Shown here in pieces: positions 15,068 to 22,954 of a DNA stretch of 41,423 bases (positions are counted from its first letter, which is position 1; each line of letters begins with the position of its first letter). This stretch comes from an uncultured Clostridia bacterium (GTDB lineage: Bacteria > Bacillota > Clostridia > TANB77 > CAG-508). The position numbers and the translations under genes are program-made. The stretch covers positions 1 through 41,423 of the forward strand of contig CANQEI010000010.1 in assembly GCA_947594845.1 (NCBI GenBank). The letters are read 5' to 3'. The notes under the pieces were generated by a model. That model saw only the letters and a list, made by a program, of their open reading frames with translations, made no database searches and was not told the origin of the DNA.

Positions 15068-15415
15068 ATGATAGCTGAAGATATAATCATAAAACCAATA
15101 ATTACTGAAAAAAGTAATGGTGAAATAGAACAAGGAAAATACACTTTCAAAGTTGCTAAAAATGCAACAAAACCAGAAATAGCAAATGCTGTTGAAAAAT
15201 TATTCAATGTAAAAGTAAAAAAAGTTAACACAATGAACATTGATGGAAAAAATAAAAGAGTTGGTGTTCATGAAGGTAAAACAGCTAGCTGGAAAAAAGC
15301 AATAGTATTTATAGATACAGATCCACAAACTATTACTTATACTAAAAAAGGTGGAAAAGAGGCTAAAGGTACTAAAAAATATAATTCTTCAATAGAAGAA
15401 TTTATGGGAGCTTAA
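15068..15415 (+). CDS. rplW: 50S ribosomal protein L23
   Basis: A 115-aa L23 (118 aa if started at the ATG at 15059). L23 sits at the tunnel exit and docks signal recognition particle and trigger factor. Signatures are EDIIIKPIITEKS, GKYTFKVAKNATKPEIANAVEKLF and KVKKVNTMN. The C-terminus is longer than usual, with TYTKKGGKEAKGTKKYNSSIEEFMGA. I chose the ATG at 15068 because it gives the family's usual N-terminus, with GGAGG 12 bases upstream; similar long spacings occur at several genes here. The ATG at 15059 is only 3 bases from GGAGG. Confidence 0.93.
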   Translation: MIAEDIIIKPIITEKSNGEIEQGKYTFKVAKNATKPEIANAVEKLFNVKVKKVNTMNIDGKNKRVGVHEGKTASWKKAIVFIDTDPQTITYTKKGGKEAKGTKKYNSSIEEFMGA

Positions 15416-15429
15416 TATTAATTTAATAT

Positions 15430-15532
15430 CTGGAAAATACCAGGAGAATAAATAATATCTGCAACGGAGCAGGAAAAAATCCGTAATATAATAAGAAAAC
15501 AATGAAAGATAGTTTTGAAGTATAGAGCAGAG
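15430..15532 (+). promoter_or_regulatory. Small hairpins and an alternative pairing arm before element copy 2
   Basis: CTGG-AAAATA-CCAG (15430-15443) and CTGC-AACGGA-GCAG (15459-15472) are short hairpins. AAAACAATGAAA (15496-15507) is a perfect 12-base complement of TTTCATTGTTTT (15640-15651), the same 3' arm used to close element copy 2, so two mutually exclusive folds are possible. Confidence 0.45.
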
Positions 15533-15650
15533 AAACAATCAAAAACGAGTATTAGTAGGCGAACGAACAAATATTGACGAAATAATACATAAGTATATTG
15601 AGGATATATTTGTGAAGTTCAACGACGTAAGACGAAGTTTTTCATTGTTT
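15533..15650 (+). ncRNA. Candidate structured RNA element, copy 2 (rplW-rplB gap)
   Basis: A 118-nt element homologous to 13631-13749. It is closed by AAACAAT (15533-15539) with ATTGTTT (15644-15650) and AAAAAC (15541-15546) with GTTTTT (15637-15642). An inner helix ACAAATAT with ATATTTGT (about 15566-15573 and 15604-15613) surrounds an ATAC-ATAA-GTAT hairpin. Compared with copy 1 the paired bases change together while AAAAACRAGTATT, GAACRAATA and TGAGGAT stay constant. It ends 17 bases before the rplB ATG, so the rplB RBS lies right at its foot. Confidence 0.65.
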
Positions 15651-15667
15651 TAAGAAAGGAAAGAAAA

Positions 15668-16495
15668 ATGGGAATAAAACACTACAACGCATACACACCA
15701 TCAAGAAGAAATATGACTTCATTATCTTATGAAGAAATAACAAAGAAAACTCCTGAAAAATCATTAATAGCAAAAAAATCTAAAAATTCAGGAAGAAATT
15801 CTTATGGTAGAATAACTGTTAGACACCAAGGTGGAGGAAACAGAAAGAAATATAGAATAATTGATTTTAAAAGAAATAAAGAAAATATGGAAGCTACTGT
15901 TATTGGAATTGAATACGATCCAAATAGAAGTGCTAATATAGCTTTAATTGAATATGAAGATGGAGAAAGAGCTTATATATTAGCACCACAAGGATTAACA
16001 GATGGAGATAAAGTAGTTGCAGGAAAAGATGTTGATATTAAATCTGGAAACTGCTTACCAATCGAAAATATACCAGTTGGTACATTAATTCATAACATAG
16101 AGTTAAATCCAGGACAAGGAGGAAAATTAGTTAGAAGTGCAGGTCAATCAGCTCAATTAATGGCTAAAGAAGGACAATATGCACACGTAAGACTTCCTTC
16201 TGGAGAAATGAGATTAGTTTTAGCTAGATGTAGAGCTACAATAGGAGTTATTGGAAACTCAGATTATGAAAATATTAAATTAGGAAAAGCTGGAAGAACA
16301 AGACATTTAGGAATCAGACCAACAGTTAGAGGTTCAGTTATGAACCCAGTTGATCACCCTCATGGTGGTGGTGAAGGTAGAGCTCCAGTTGGACACGCAG
16401 GACCACTTACTCCTTGGGGTAAACCAGCACTTGGATATAAAACTAGAAAGAAAAATAAAACTAGTGATAAATTTATTGTTAAGAGAAGAAAATAA
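15668..16495 (+). CDS. rplB: 50S ribosomal protein L2
   Basis: A 275-aa L2, needed for subunit association and peptidyl transferase activity. Key segments are [16 protein letters not shown] at the N-terminus, [34 protein letters not shown] [19 protein letters not shown], and the C-terminal [18 protein letters not shown], which holds the conserved histidine near the catalytic centre. Length and layout are normal. The gene is preceded by GAAAGGAAAG rather than a full GGAGG, and by the structured element that ends at 15650, an unusually long gap (252 bp) for this point in a ribosomal operon. Confidence 0.97.
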   Translation: MGIKHYNAYTPSRRNMTSLSYEEITKKTPEKSLIAKKSKNSGRNSYGRITVRHQGGGNRKKYRIIDFKRNKENMEATVIGIEYDPNRSANIALIEYEDGERAYILAPQGLTDGDKVVAGKDVDIKSGNCLPIENIPVGTLIHNIELNPGQGGKLVRSAGQSAQLMAKEGQYAHVRLPSGEMRLVLARCRATIGVIGNSDYENIKLGKAGRTRHLGIRPTVRGSVMNPVDHPHGGGEGRAPVGHAGPLTPWGKPALGYKTRKKNKTSDKFIVKRRK

Positions 16496-16546
16496 TATAG
16501 CTGCCTAGGAATAGAAAAGCGTAGATTTAAGAAAGGAGAAAACCAA

Positions 16547-16828
16547 ATGTCAAGATCAAGCAAAAAAGTACCATACGTGGCTCCAGAATTATTAAAAAGA
16601 ATTGAAGCTATGAATGAAAGTGGTAAAAAAGAAGTTTTAAAAACATGGTCAAGAGCTTCAACAATATATCCACAAATGGTTGGACACACAATAGCTGTTC
16701 ATGACGGAAGAAAACATGTTCCAATCTACATTTCAGAAGAAATGATAGGACACAAATTAGGAGAATTTGCTCCTACAAGAACTTTTAAAGGACACGCTGG
16801 AGACAAAACTTCAAATGTTAAAAAATAA
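16547..16828 (+). CDS. rpsS: 30S ribosomal protein S19
   Basis: A 93-aa S19, a 30S head protein near the A site that pairs with S13. It carries [20 protein letters not shown], then [25 protein letters not shown] and [24 protein letters not shown], all family signatures. The length is standard. It lies 51 bases after rplB with AAAGGAG 8 bases upstream. In the operon it precedes rplV in the usual Firmicutes order. Confidence 0.97.
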   Translation: MSRSSKKVPYVAPELLKRIEAMNESGKKEVLKTWSRASTIYPQMVGHTIAVHDGRKHVPIYISEEMIGHKLGEFAPTRTFKGHAGDKTSNVKK

Positions 16829-16870
16829 AATATGAGATATATGAATATGCAAAGAAGGAGGATATAAGTG

Positions 16871-17227
16871 ATGGAAGAAACAACTCAGGTTCACGAAGCA
16901 AAGGCTTCATTAAATTATGCTAGAATATCAGCTAGAAAAGTTAAGATAGTAGCAGATTTAATAAGAGGAAAAAAAGTAAGCGAAGCATTATCAATAGTAA
17001 AATTTGCTCCAAAAGCATCTGCTGAAATACTTGAAAAATTATTAAAATCAGCAATTGCTAATGCTGAAAATAATCACTTTATGAAAAGCGAAGACCTATA
17101 TGTTGCAGAAATATATGCAAACCAAGGTCCTACATTAAAAAGAATTAGACCAGCAGCAAAAGGTTCTGCTGTTAGAATAAGAAAAAGAACAAGTCATATT
17201 ACAATAGTTTTAAGAGAAGCTAAATAA
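16871..17227 (+). CDS. rplV: 50S ribosomal protein L22
   Basis: A 118-aa L22, whose beta hairpin lines the exit tunnel and affects macrolide sensitivity. Signatures are [58 protein letters not shown], and the hairpin [35 protein letters not shown], split over about residues 77-112. I chose the ATG at 16871; the in-frame GTG immediately before it (16868) is less likely. GAAGGAGG is 8 bases upstream. Confidence 0.96.
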   Translation: MEETTQVHEAKASLNYARISARKVKIVADLIRGKKVSEALSIVKFAPKASAEILEKLLKSAIANAENNHFMKSEDLYVAEIYANQGPTLKRIRPAAKGSAVRIRKRTSHITIVLREAK

Positions 17228-17248
17228 GGAAAGGAGGAATCTTAAAAC

Positions 17249-17914
17249 ATGGGACAAAAAGTACATCCTAATGGATTAAGAGTAGGTGTTATTAGAGATT
17301 GGAACTCAAAATGGTATGCAGATAGCAAAAACTTTAGTGATTACCTAGTAGAGGATTATAAAATCCGTAAATATGTAAAAAGTAAATTATTTGTTAGCGG
17401 AATTTCAAAAATAGAAATTGAAAGAACAGCTAAATTTGTTAGAGTAAATGTATATACAGCTAAACCAGGACTAGTTATAGGAAAAGGTGGAAATTTAGCT
17501 GAAGTATTAAAAAATGAATTACAAAAAATGATTGGTAAAGATGTAAATCTAAATATTGTTGAAGTTAAAAACATTGATTTAGATGCACAATTAGTTGCTG
17601 AAAATATTTGTAATCAACTAGAAAGAAGAATTTCATTCAGAAGAGCTATGAAACAAGCTATGCAAAAAACTATGAAAGCAGGAGCTTTAGGAATTAAAAC
17701 TTCAGTTTCTGGTAGATTAGGTGGAGCTGATATGGCTAGAACTGAATTTTATAAAGAAGGAACAATTCCTCTTCAAACTTTAAGAGCAGACATAGATTAT
17801 GGATTCTATGAAGCAGATACAACTTATGGAAAAATAGGTGTTAAAGTTTGGATATATAAAGGTGAAGTTCTTCCTGAAAAGAAAACTGATAAAGCAGAAA
17901 GGGGAGAAGAATAA
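17249..17914 (+). CDS. rpsC: 30S ribosomal protein S3
   Basis: A 221-aa S3, part of the mRNA entry channel with helicase activity. It starts [22 protein letters not shown], has the KH-domain [21 protein letters not shown] (about residues 70-90) and the C-terminal [32 protein letters not shown] region, in pieces of normal order. The C-terminal tail is acidic/basic mixed and of usual length. The stop codon shares its last A with the ATG of rplP. The RBS is GGAGG, 11 bases upstream. Confidence 0.97.
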   Translation: MGQKVHPNGLRVGVIRDWNSKWYADSKNFSDYLVEDYKIRKYVKSKLFVSGISKIEIERTAKFVRVNVYTAKPGLVIGKGGNLAEVLKNELQKMIGKDVNLNIVEVKNIDLDAQLVAENICNQLERRISFRRAMKQAMQKTMKAGALGIKTSVSGRLGGADMARTEFYKEGTIPLQTLRADIDYGFYEADTTYGKIGVKVWIYKGEVLPEKKTDKAERGEE

Positions 17915-18345
17915 TGCCAGTAATGCCAAAAAGAACAAAATATAGAAAAATGCAAAAAGGTAGAAACAGAGGTAAAGCAACAAGAGGTACAGAAGTTAAT
18001 GAAGGAGAATACGGATTACAAGCATTAGATGCTGGACTAATAACAGCAAATCAAATAGAAGCTGCCCGTGTTGCATTAACTCGTTATATAAAAAGAGGTG
18101 GTAAAGTTTGGATTAAAATATTCCCAAACAAACCAATCACAAAGAAACCAGCAGAAACTCGTATGGGTAAAGGTAAAGGAGCTCCAGAATATTGGGTAGC
18201 ACCTGTAAAACCAGGAAGAGTTATGTTTGAAATAGCAGGAGTTTCAGAAGAAGTAGCTAGAGAAGCACTTAGACTTGCATCTCATAAACTACCAATAAAA
18301 ACTAAATTCCTAGCTAGAGAAAATGAAGTAGGCGGTGATGAATAA
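17914..18345 (+). CDS. rplP: 50S ribosomal protein L16
   Basis: A 143-aa L16, which organises the A-site region of the 50S subunit and binds 5S/23S rRNA. Typical stretches are [59 protein letters not shown], and [21 protein letters not shown], the target loop of evernimicin-type drugs. The ATG overlaps the rpsC stop by one base (TAATG). A second Met at residue 4 gives the more usual N-terminus (MPKRTKY), so a start at 17923 cannot be excluded. Confidence 0.96.
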   Translation: MPVMPKRTKYRKMQKGRNRGKATRGTEVNEGEYGLQALDAGLITANQIEAARVALTRYIKRGGKVWIKIFPNKPITKKPAETRMGKGKGAPEYWVAPVKPGRVMFEIAGVSEEVAREALRLASHKLPIKTKFLARENEVGGDE

Positions 18346-18346
18346 G

Positions 18347-18547
18347 ATGAAGATAAATAAAATAAGAGAGATGTCTTCACCAGAACTTGAAAAAGAATTA
18401 AGTGAACTAAAAACAGAATTATTCAAATTAAGATTTAGTTTAGCAACAAATGGATTAGATAATCCAATGAAAATAAAAGAAGTTAGAAGAGACATCGCTA
18501 AAATTAATACAGTAATTAAAGAGAGAGAATTAAAAGAAAACAAATAA
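18347..18547 (+). CDS. rpmC: 50S ribosomal protein L29
   Basis: A 66-aa L29, a two-helix protein at the tunnel exit. The sequence [20 protein letters not shown], then [20 protein letters not shown] and [16 protein letters not shown], fits the family fully. I chose the ATG at 18347, one base after the rplP stop, because it yields the normal N-terminus; the upstream in-frame starts at 18335 (GTG) and 18338 (ATG) would overlap rplP and add 3-4 residues. The RBS is weak (GGCGGTG), which suggests coupling to rplP. Confidence 0.93.
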   Translation: MKINKIREMSSPELEKELSELKTELFKLRFSLATNGLDNPMKIKEVRRDIAKINTVIKERELKENK

Positions 18548-18567
18548 GAAAGGAGAAATCCAAAGTC

Positions 18568-18831
18568 ATGGAAGAAAGAAATCTTCGTAAAACATTAATA
18601 GGAACAGTAGAGTCTAACAAAATGGACAAAACTATAGTTGTTAAAGTTGAAACTGCAGTTAGACATCCAATGTATAAAAAGACAGTTAAAAGAACATATA
18701 AATTAAAAGCACATGATGAAGAAAATGTATGCCAAATTGGAGATAAAGTAAAAGTAATGGAAACAAGACCATTATCAAAAGATAAAAGATGGAGACTTGT
18801 TGAAGTTATGGAAAAAGCAGTAAATAAATAG
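18568..18831 (+). CDS. rpsQ: 30S ribosomal protein S17
   Basis: An 87-aa S17, an early-assembling OB-fold protein of the 30S body. It has [21 protein letters not shown], then [22 protein letters not shown] and [20 protein letters not shown], then [18 protein letters not shown], each matching the family. The length is standard. GAAAGGAG lies 11 bases upstream of the ATG. It follows rpmC by 20 bases. Confidence 0.97.
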   Translation: MEERNLRKTLIGTVESNKMDKTIVVKVETAVRHPMYKKTVKRTYKLKAHDEENVCQIGDKVKVMETRPLSKDKRWRLVEVMEKAVNK

Positions 18832-18868
18832 AATTAAAATGTAAATTAATAAAGGAGGAAAGCAAATC

Positions 18869-19237
18869 ATGGTACAGCAACAAACAAAATTAAAAGTAGC
18901 TGACAACACTGGTGCAAAAGAGATTATGTGTATCAGATGTTTAGGCGGATCACATAGAAAATATGCTGAAATAGGTGATGTAATAATTGCTTCTGTTAAA
19001 AGTGCTACACCAGGCGGTGTTGTAAAAAAAGGTGAAGTAGTTAGAGCTGTAGTTGTAAGAAGTAAAAAAGGTGCAAGAAGACCTGATGGATCTTACGTAA
19101 AATTTGATGAAAATGCAGCTGTAATTATTCGTGAAGATGGTACTCCAAAGGGAACTCGTATATTTGGACCTGTAGCAAGAGAGCTAAGAGAAAAAGAATA
19201 TATGAAAATATTATCTTTAGCACCTGAAGTTTTATAA
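18869..19237 (+). CDS. rplN: 50S ribosomal protein L14
   Basis: A 122-aa L14, at the subunit interface, where it forms an intersubunit bridge and is the binding site for RsfS. The family opening [20 protein letters not shown] is followed by [18 protein letters not shown], then [20 protein letters not shown] and [17 protein letters not shown], with [20 protein letters not shown] at the end. The length is exactly typical. AAAGGAGG lies about 10 bases upstream. Confidence 0.97.
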   Translation: MVQQQTKLKVADNTGAKEIMCIRCLGGSHRKYAEIGDVIIASVKSATPGGVVKKGEVVRAVVVRSKKGARRPDGSYVKFDENAAVIIREDGTPKGTRIFGPVARELREKEYMKILSLAPEVL

Positions 19238-19326
19238 TAAGTAAAACTTAATAATTCAGAAGAAATAAAATTTTGAAATTAAATGAGTATAAATAAAAAC
19301 TTTGAGCAAAGAGGTGAAAATAAGTA

Positions 19327-19635
19327 ATGAGAATAAAAAAAGGAGATACTGTAGAAATCTTATCAGGAAATGATAAGGGCAAAAAAGGAGAAGTTCTATC
19401 AGTAATGCCAAAAACAGAAAAAATAATTGTAAAAGGTGTAAATGTTAGAAAAAGACATGTAAAACCTAGAAAACAAGGAGAAGAAGGTGGAATAATCCAA
19501 ACAGAATGTGCTATACATAGTAGCAAAGCAAATGTTGTATGTCCAAAATGCAATAAAGCAACAAAAATTGGATACACAATTGAAAAAGATGAAAAAATAC
19601 GTGTTTGTAAAAAATGCGGTGCAAAATTAAAATAG
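19327..19635 (+). CDS. rplX: 50S ribosomal protein L24
   Basis: A 102-aa L24, an assembly initiator with an N-terminal KOW motif (KGDTVEILSGNDKGKKGEVL) and the KIIVKGVNVRKRHVKP strand. The C-terminal part carries CAIHSS, CPKCNKAT and CKKCGAKLK, forming a zinc-ribbon-like CxxC...CxxC pair, the C+ version of L24. The gene lies 89 bases after rplN, with GAGGTGAAAATAAGTA before the ATG; nothing else was seen in that gap. Confidence 0.96.
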   Translation: MRIKKGDTVEILSGNDKGKKGEVLSVMPKTEKIIVKGVNVRKRHVKPRKQGEEGGIIQTECAIHSSKANVVCPKCNKATKIGYTIEKDEKIRVCKKCGAKLK

Positions 19636-19661
19636 AGAATGAAAGGAGGATTTAAATCCAA

Positions 19662-20201
19662 ATGGAACAATTAAGAGAAACTTATAAAAATGAAGTTATA
19701 CCTGCAATGATGAAAAAATTTGAATATAAATCAGTTATGCAAGTTCCAAAATTAGATAAAATCGTAATTAATATTGGATTAGGAGATACAAAGGATAATC
19801 CAAAAGCATTAGATAACGCAATTAACGATTTAAGCTTAATAACAGGTCAAAAGCCAGTTATAACAAAAGCTAAAAAATCAATTGCAGCATTTAAACTAAG
19901 AGAAGGTGCAAAAATAGGTTGTAAAGTTACATTAAGAGCTGGAAAAATGTATGATTTTGCATACAAATTCTTTAATGCAGCATTACCAAGAGTTAGAGAT
20001 TTTAGAGGAGTATCTAGTAATTCTTTCGATGGAAGAGGAAATTATTCTATCGGTGTAAAAGAACAATTAATATTCCCAGAAATTGAATATGATAAGATAG
20101 ATAAAATAAGAGGTATGGACATCATATTTGTAACAACTGCAAAAACTGATGCTGAAGCAAAAGAATTATTATCATTATTAGGTATGCCTTTTAAAAATTA
20201 A
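19662..20201 (+). CDS. rplE: 50S ribosomal protein L5
   Basis: A 179-aa L5, which binds 5S rRNA and contacts P-site tRNA in the central protuberance. Diagnostic stretches are [56 protein letters not shown] and [18 protein letters not shown], with the C-terminal [18 protein letters not shown]. The length is normal. AAAGGAGG lies 12 bases before the ATG; the GGATTTAAATCC palindrome in between could shorten this distance. Confidence 0.97.
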   Translation: MEQLRETYKNEVIPAMMKKFEYKSVMQVPKLDKIVINIGLGDTKDNPKALDNAINDLSLITGQKPVITKAKKSIAAFKLREGAKIGCKVTLRAGKMYDFAYKFFNAALPRVRDFRGVSSNSFDGRGNYSIGVKEQLIFPEIEYDKIDKIRGMDIIFVTTAKTDAEAKELLSLLGMPFKN

Positions 20202-20252
20202 GCTTAAAGCTTATGAATCGAAACGAAGTGAGATTTATGAAAGGAGAGAAAA

Positions 20253-20438
20253 ATGGCTAAAAAATCATTAAAAGTTAAATGTGCCAAAGAACAAAAATAT
20301 AAAACTAGAGAATATAATAGATGCAAAATTTGTGGAAGACCACATGCATATATTAGAAAATTTGGAATTTGCCGTGTTTGCTTTAGAGAATTAGCACATA
20401 AAGGTGAAATACCAGGAGTAAAGAAAGCTAGTTGGTAA
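20253..20438 (+). CDS. rpsN: 30S ribosomal protein S14, zinc (Z) type
   Basis: A 61-aa zinc-binding S14 (rpsZ type). The four ligands C24, C27, C40 and C43 are in [10 protein letters not shown] and [10 protein letters not shown], and the protein ends [11 protein letters not shown], the family hallmark. S14 belongs to the 30S head. The short, four-Cys form is the one found in the main operon of most Firmicutes; a Zn-free paralogue, if any, would be elsewhere. AAAGGAG is 8 bases upstream. Confidence 0.97.
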   Translation: MAKKSLKVKCAKEQKYKTREYNRCKICGRPHAYIRKFGICRVCFRELAHKGEIPGVKKASW

Positions 20439-20475
20439 TATTTATATAAAATAAATTAAAAAGGAGGGTAAAAAC

Positions 20476-20874
20476 GTGAATATAACAGACCCAATAGCAG
20501 ATATGTTAACAAGAATTAGAAATGCTAATAGAAATAAATTCAAAACTGTTGATGTTCCAGCATCAAATATGAAATTAGCTATAGCTCAAAACTTATTAGA
20601 TGAAGGATATATCAAGGCTTTTGAAGAAATAAAAAATGAAAATCAAGGAATTATAAGAATTACTTTAAAATATGATGAAAAAGGAAATAAAGTAATTTCT
20701 GGATTAAAAAGAATTTCTAGACCAGGTTTAAGAATATATGCATCTAAAGATGAATTACCACAAGTATTAAATGGTTTAGGAACAGCTTTGATATCTACAT
20801 CAAAAGGAATTGTTACAGATAAAAAAGCTAGAGAACTAGGTGTAGGCGGAGAAGTTTTAGCTTATATTTGGTAA
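20476..20874 (+). CDS. rpsH: 30S ribosomal protein S8
   Basis: A 132-aa S8, a central-domain 16S rRNA-binding protein; in E. coli it represses the spc operon. Signatures are [40 protein letters not shown], and the C-terminal [20 protein letters not shown] followed by VLAYIW. It starts with GTG at 20476, with AAGGAGGG upstream at good spacing; no better ATG is available. The length is standard. Confidence 0.96.
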   Translation: MNITDPIADMLTRIRNANRNKFKTVDVPASNMKLAIAQNLLDEGYIKAFEEIKNENQGIIRITLKYDEKGNKVISGLKRISRPGLRIYASKDELPQVLNGLGTALISTSKGIVTDKKARELGVGGEVLAYIW

Positions 20875-20919
20875 TTTTTAATAAATGAGATATGAAATCT
20901 AAGAAGGAGGAAACTTAAA

Positions 20920-21459
20920 ATGTCAAGAATAGGAAACAAACCTATTATAGTTCCAGATGGCGTTGAAGTAAAAATAGACGGTCAAATGATTTCTGTAAAA
21001 GGACCAAAAGGAACATTAGAAAGAGAAATAAATAAAAACATTAAAGTAACTCTTGACAACAACACCATTAAAGTTGAAAGACCAAATGATGAAAAAGAAA
21101 ACAGAAGTCTACATGGACTAACAAGAACTTTAATTAATAATATGATTCAAGGTGTAAAAGATGAATTTACAAGAAAATTAGAAGTAAATGGTGTTGGATA
21201 TAGAGCACAAAAACAAGGTAAGAAAATTATTTTAACATTAGGTTATTCACATCCAGTAGAAATGGAAGAACCAGAAGGAATAACTTTTGATGTACCAACT
21301 CCTAACGAAATAATTGTTAGAGGAATTGATAAAGAAAAAGTAGGACAAACAGCAGCTGTTATCAGAACTAAAAGACCACCTGAAGTTTATGGAGGAAAAG
21401 GTATCAAGTATGCTGAAGAACATATTAGACGTAAGGAAGGTAAAGCTGGTAAGAAGTAA
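20920..21459 (+). CDS. rplF: 50S ribosomal protein L6
   Basis: A 179-aa L6 made of two repeated alpha/beta domains, located near the sarcin-ricin loop and the factor-binding site. It begins [20 protein letters not shown], with [18 protein letters not shown] in repeat 1 and [20 protein letters not shown], then [20 protein letters not shown] in the C-terminal half, as in the family. GAAGGAGG lies about 8 bases upstream. The 97-bp gap after it holds no gene. Confidence 0.97.
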   Translation: MSRIGNKPIIVPDGVEVKIDGQMISVKGPKGTLEREINKNIKVTLDNNTIKVERPNDEKENRSLHGLTRTLINNMIQGVKDEFTRKLEVNGVGYRAQKQGKKIILTLGYSHPVEMEEPEGITFDVPTPNEIIVRGIDKEKVGQTAAVIRTKRPPEVYGGKGIKYAEEHIRRKEGKAGKK

Positions 21460-21556
21460 AAAAATGAAAACCACATTTACTTTGCTTTAGAAAATATGAT
21501 TTTTAATTTGATATATAAACTTAAAGAAAATCAATATTGATAGAAAGGAGAATATA

Positions 21557-21916
21557 ATGGTTACAAAGACTGATAGAAAAGCAGAAAGAGTCAGAAGACA
21601 TAAAAGAGTTCGTACAAAAATTTCAGGAACTGCAGAATGTCCAAGACTATGTGTTTATAGAAGCAATAATAATGTATATGCGCAAATAATAGATGATGAA
21701 AAACAAGTAACACTTGTTTCTGCATCTACACTTGACAAAGAAGTAAAAACTAAAAAATCAAATAAAGAAGCTGCAAAAGAAGTTGGAACTTTAATTGCAA
21801 AAAAAGCTGCTTCAAAGAAAATTACTACAGTAGTATTTGATAGAGGTGGATATATCTATCATGGTGTAGTAAAAGAATTAGCAGAAGCTGCAAGAGAAGG
21901 CGGACTTCAATTCTAA
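21557..21916 (+). CDS. rplR: 50S ribosomal protein L18
   Basis: A 119-aa L18, a 5S rRNA-binding protein of the central protuberance. It has the basic N-terminus with [20 protein letters not shown], then [20 protein letters not shown] and the C-terminal [20 protein letters not shown], followed by AREGGLQF. The length is normal. GAAAGGAG lies 8 bases upstream of the ATG. Confidence 0.97.
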   Translation: MVTKTDRKAERVRRHKRVRTKISGTAECPRLCVYRSNNNVYAQIIDDEKQVTLVSASTLDKEVKTKKSNKEAAKEVGTLIAKKAASKKITTVVFDRGGYIYHGVVKELAEAAREGGLQF

Positions 21917-21945
21917 TTTTAAAGAAAGGAGAAACAAAAAGTTTC

Positions 21946-22434
21946 ATGGAAGATAAATCTGTAGAATTAAAAGAAAAAGTAGTAGCTATTAACAGAGTTG
22001 CTAAAGTTGTTAAAGGTGGTAGAACTTTTAGATTTAGCGCAGTAGTTGTTGTTGGAGATGAACAAGGACGTGTTGGTGTAGGAAATGGTAAAGCATCAGA
22101 AGTTCCAGATGCAATCAAAAAAGCTATTGACGAAGCTAAAAAGAATTTAGTAGAAGTTCCTATCGTTGGAACAACAATTCCACATGAATTTATAGGAAAA
22201 TTTGGAGCTGCTACAGTTGTATTAAAACCAGGAGCTGAAGGTTCTGGAGTTATAGCTGGTGGTAGCGTAAGACCTGTTTTAGAACTTGCTGGATACAAAG
22301 ATATTAAAACAAAAGTTATTGGAACTAATAATCCAAGAAATGTTGTTTATGCTACAATTGAAGCTCTAAAAAATATGAGCACAGTTCAAGAAGTTGCTAA
22401 AAAAAGAGGAAAAAAAGTATCTGAAATTTTATAA
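21946..22434 (+). CDS. rpsE: 30S ribosomal protein S5
   Basis: A 162-aa S5, which shapes the mRNA entry site and decoding accuracy. Signatures are [60 protein letters not shown], and the C-terminal [27 protein letters not shown] is about 13 bases before the ATG, but a GAAAC-AAAAA-GTTTC hairpin (21931-21945) lies between, which would bring the two together or mask the site. The next gene should be rpmD (L30); it is missing here. Confidence 0.97.
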   Translation: MEDKSVELKEKVVAINRVAKVVKGGRTFRFSAVVVVGDEQGRVGVGNGKASEVPDAIKKAIDEAKKNLVEVPIVGTTIPHEFIGKFGAATVVLKPGAEGSGVIAGGSVRPVLELAGYKDIKTKVIGTNNPRNVVYATIEALKNMSTVQEVAKKRGKKVSEIL

Positions 22435-22518
22435 TATTAATTTCGTAAAATAGTAGAAAAAATTTTTTAAATATGATTAAATAAAAAATAAATTAAAACA
22501 TAATAAGGAGGTGCAAAA
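22435..22518 (+). other. AT-rich gap where rpmD (L30) is expected
   Basis: In the standard Firmicutes spc operon, rpmD (about 60 codons) lies between rpsE and rplO. Here only 84 nearly pure A/T bases are present, ending in the rplO ribosome-binding site (AAGGAGG). No reading frame resembling L30 is seen on either strand. Confidence 0.8.
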
Positions 22519-22953
22519 ATGGAATTAGGTGAATTACAACCAGCTGTTAAAAAACAAGCTAGAAGAAGAGTTGGACGTGGAATAGGTTCTGGACTTGGAA
22601 AAACTTCAGGAAAAGGACAAAAAGGTCAAAAAGCAAGATCTGGTGGTGGTGTAAGAAGAGGCTTCGAAGGAGGTCAAACACCTTTATATAGAAGATTACC
22701 AAAAAGAGGTTTCAAAAATATACATGCAAAAAATTATACAGAAGTAACATTAACAATGCTTAATAAAGCAGAATCAAAAGAAGTTACAGCTGAAACACTA
22801 TTAGCAGAAGGTATAATTGGAAAAATTAATGATGGTATAGTAGTAATTGGAACTGGAACAATAGAAAAATCAGTTAACGTAAAAGCAGTAAGATTTACAA
22901 AAACAGCTGCAGAAAAAATCGAAGCAGCAGGTGGAAAGATAGAGGTGGTATAA
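22519..22953 (+). CDS. rplO: 50S ribosomal protein L15
   Basis: A 144-aa L15, a late-assembly 23S rRNA-binding protein. It opens [20 protein letters not shown], with the Gly-rich [40 protein letters not shown] and LPKRGFKN, then a globular C-terminal domain ending [15 protein letters not shown]. The length is normal. It is followed after one base by secY. Confidence 0.97.
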   Translation: MELGELQPAVKKQARRRVGRGIGSGLGKTSGKGQKGQKARSGGGVRRGFEGGQTPLYRRLPKRGFKNIHAKNYTEVTLTMLNKAESKEVTAETLLAEGIIGKINDGIVVIGTGTIEKSVNVKAVRFTKTAAEKIEAAGGKIEVV

Positions 22954-22954
22954 T

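Noticed and set aside
20202..20252. Third copy of the structured element (CGAAGTGAGATTT near 20223)
   Set aside because: Only about 13 bases resemble the element and the closing stems are absent; likely chance or a fragment too small to support.
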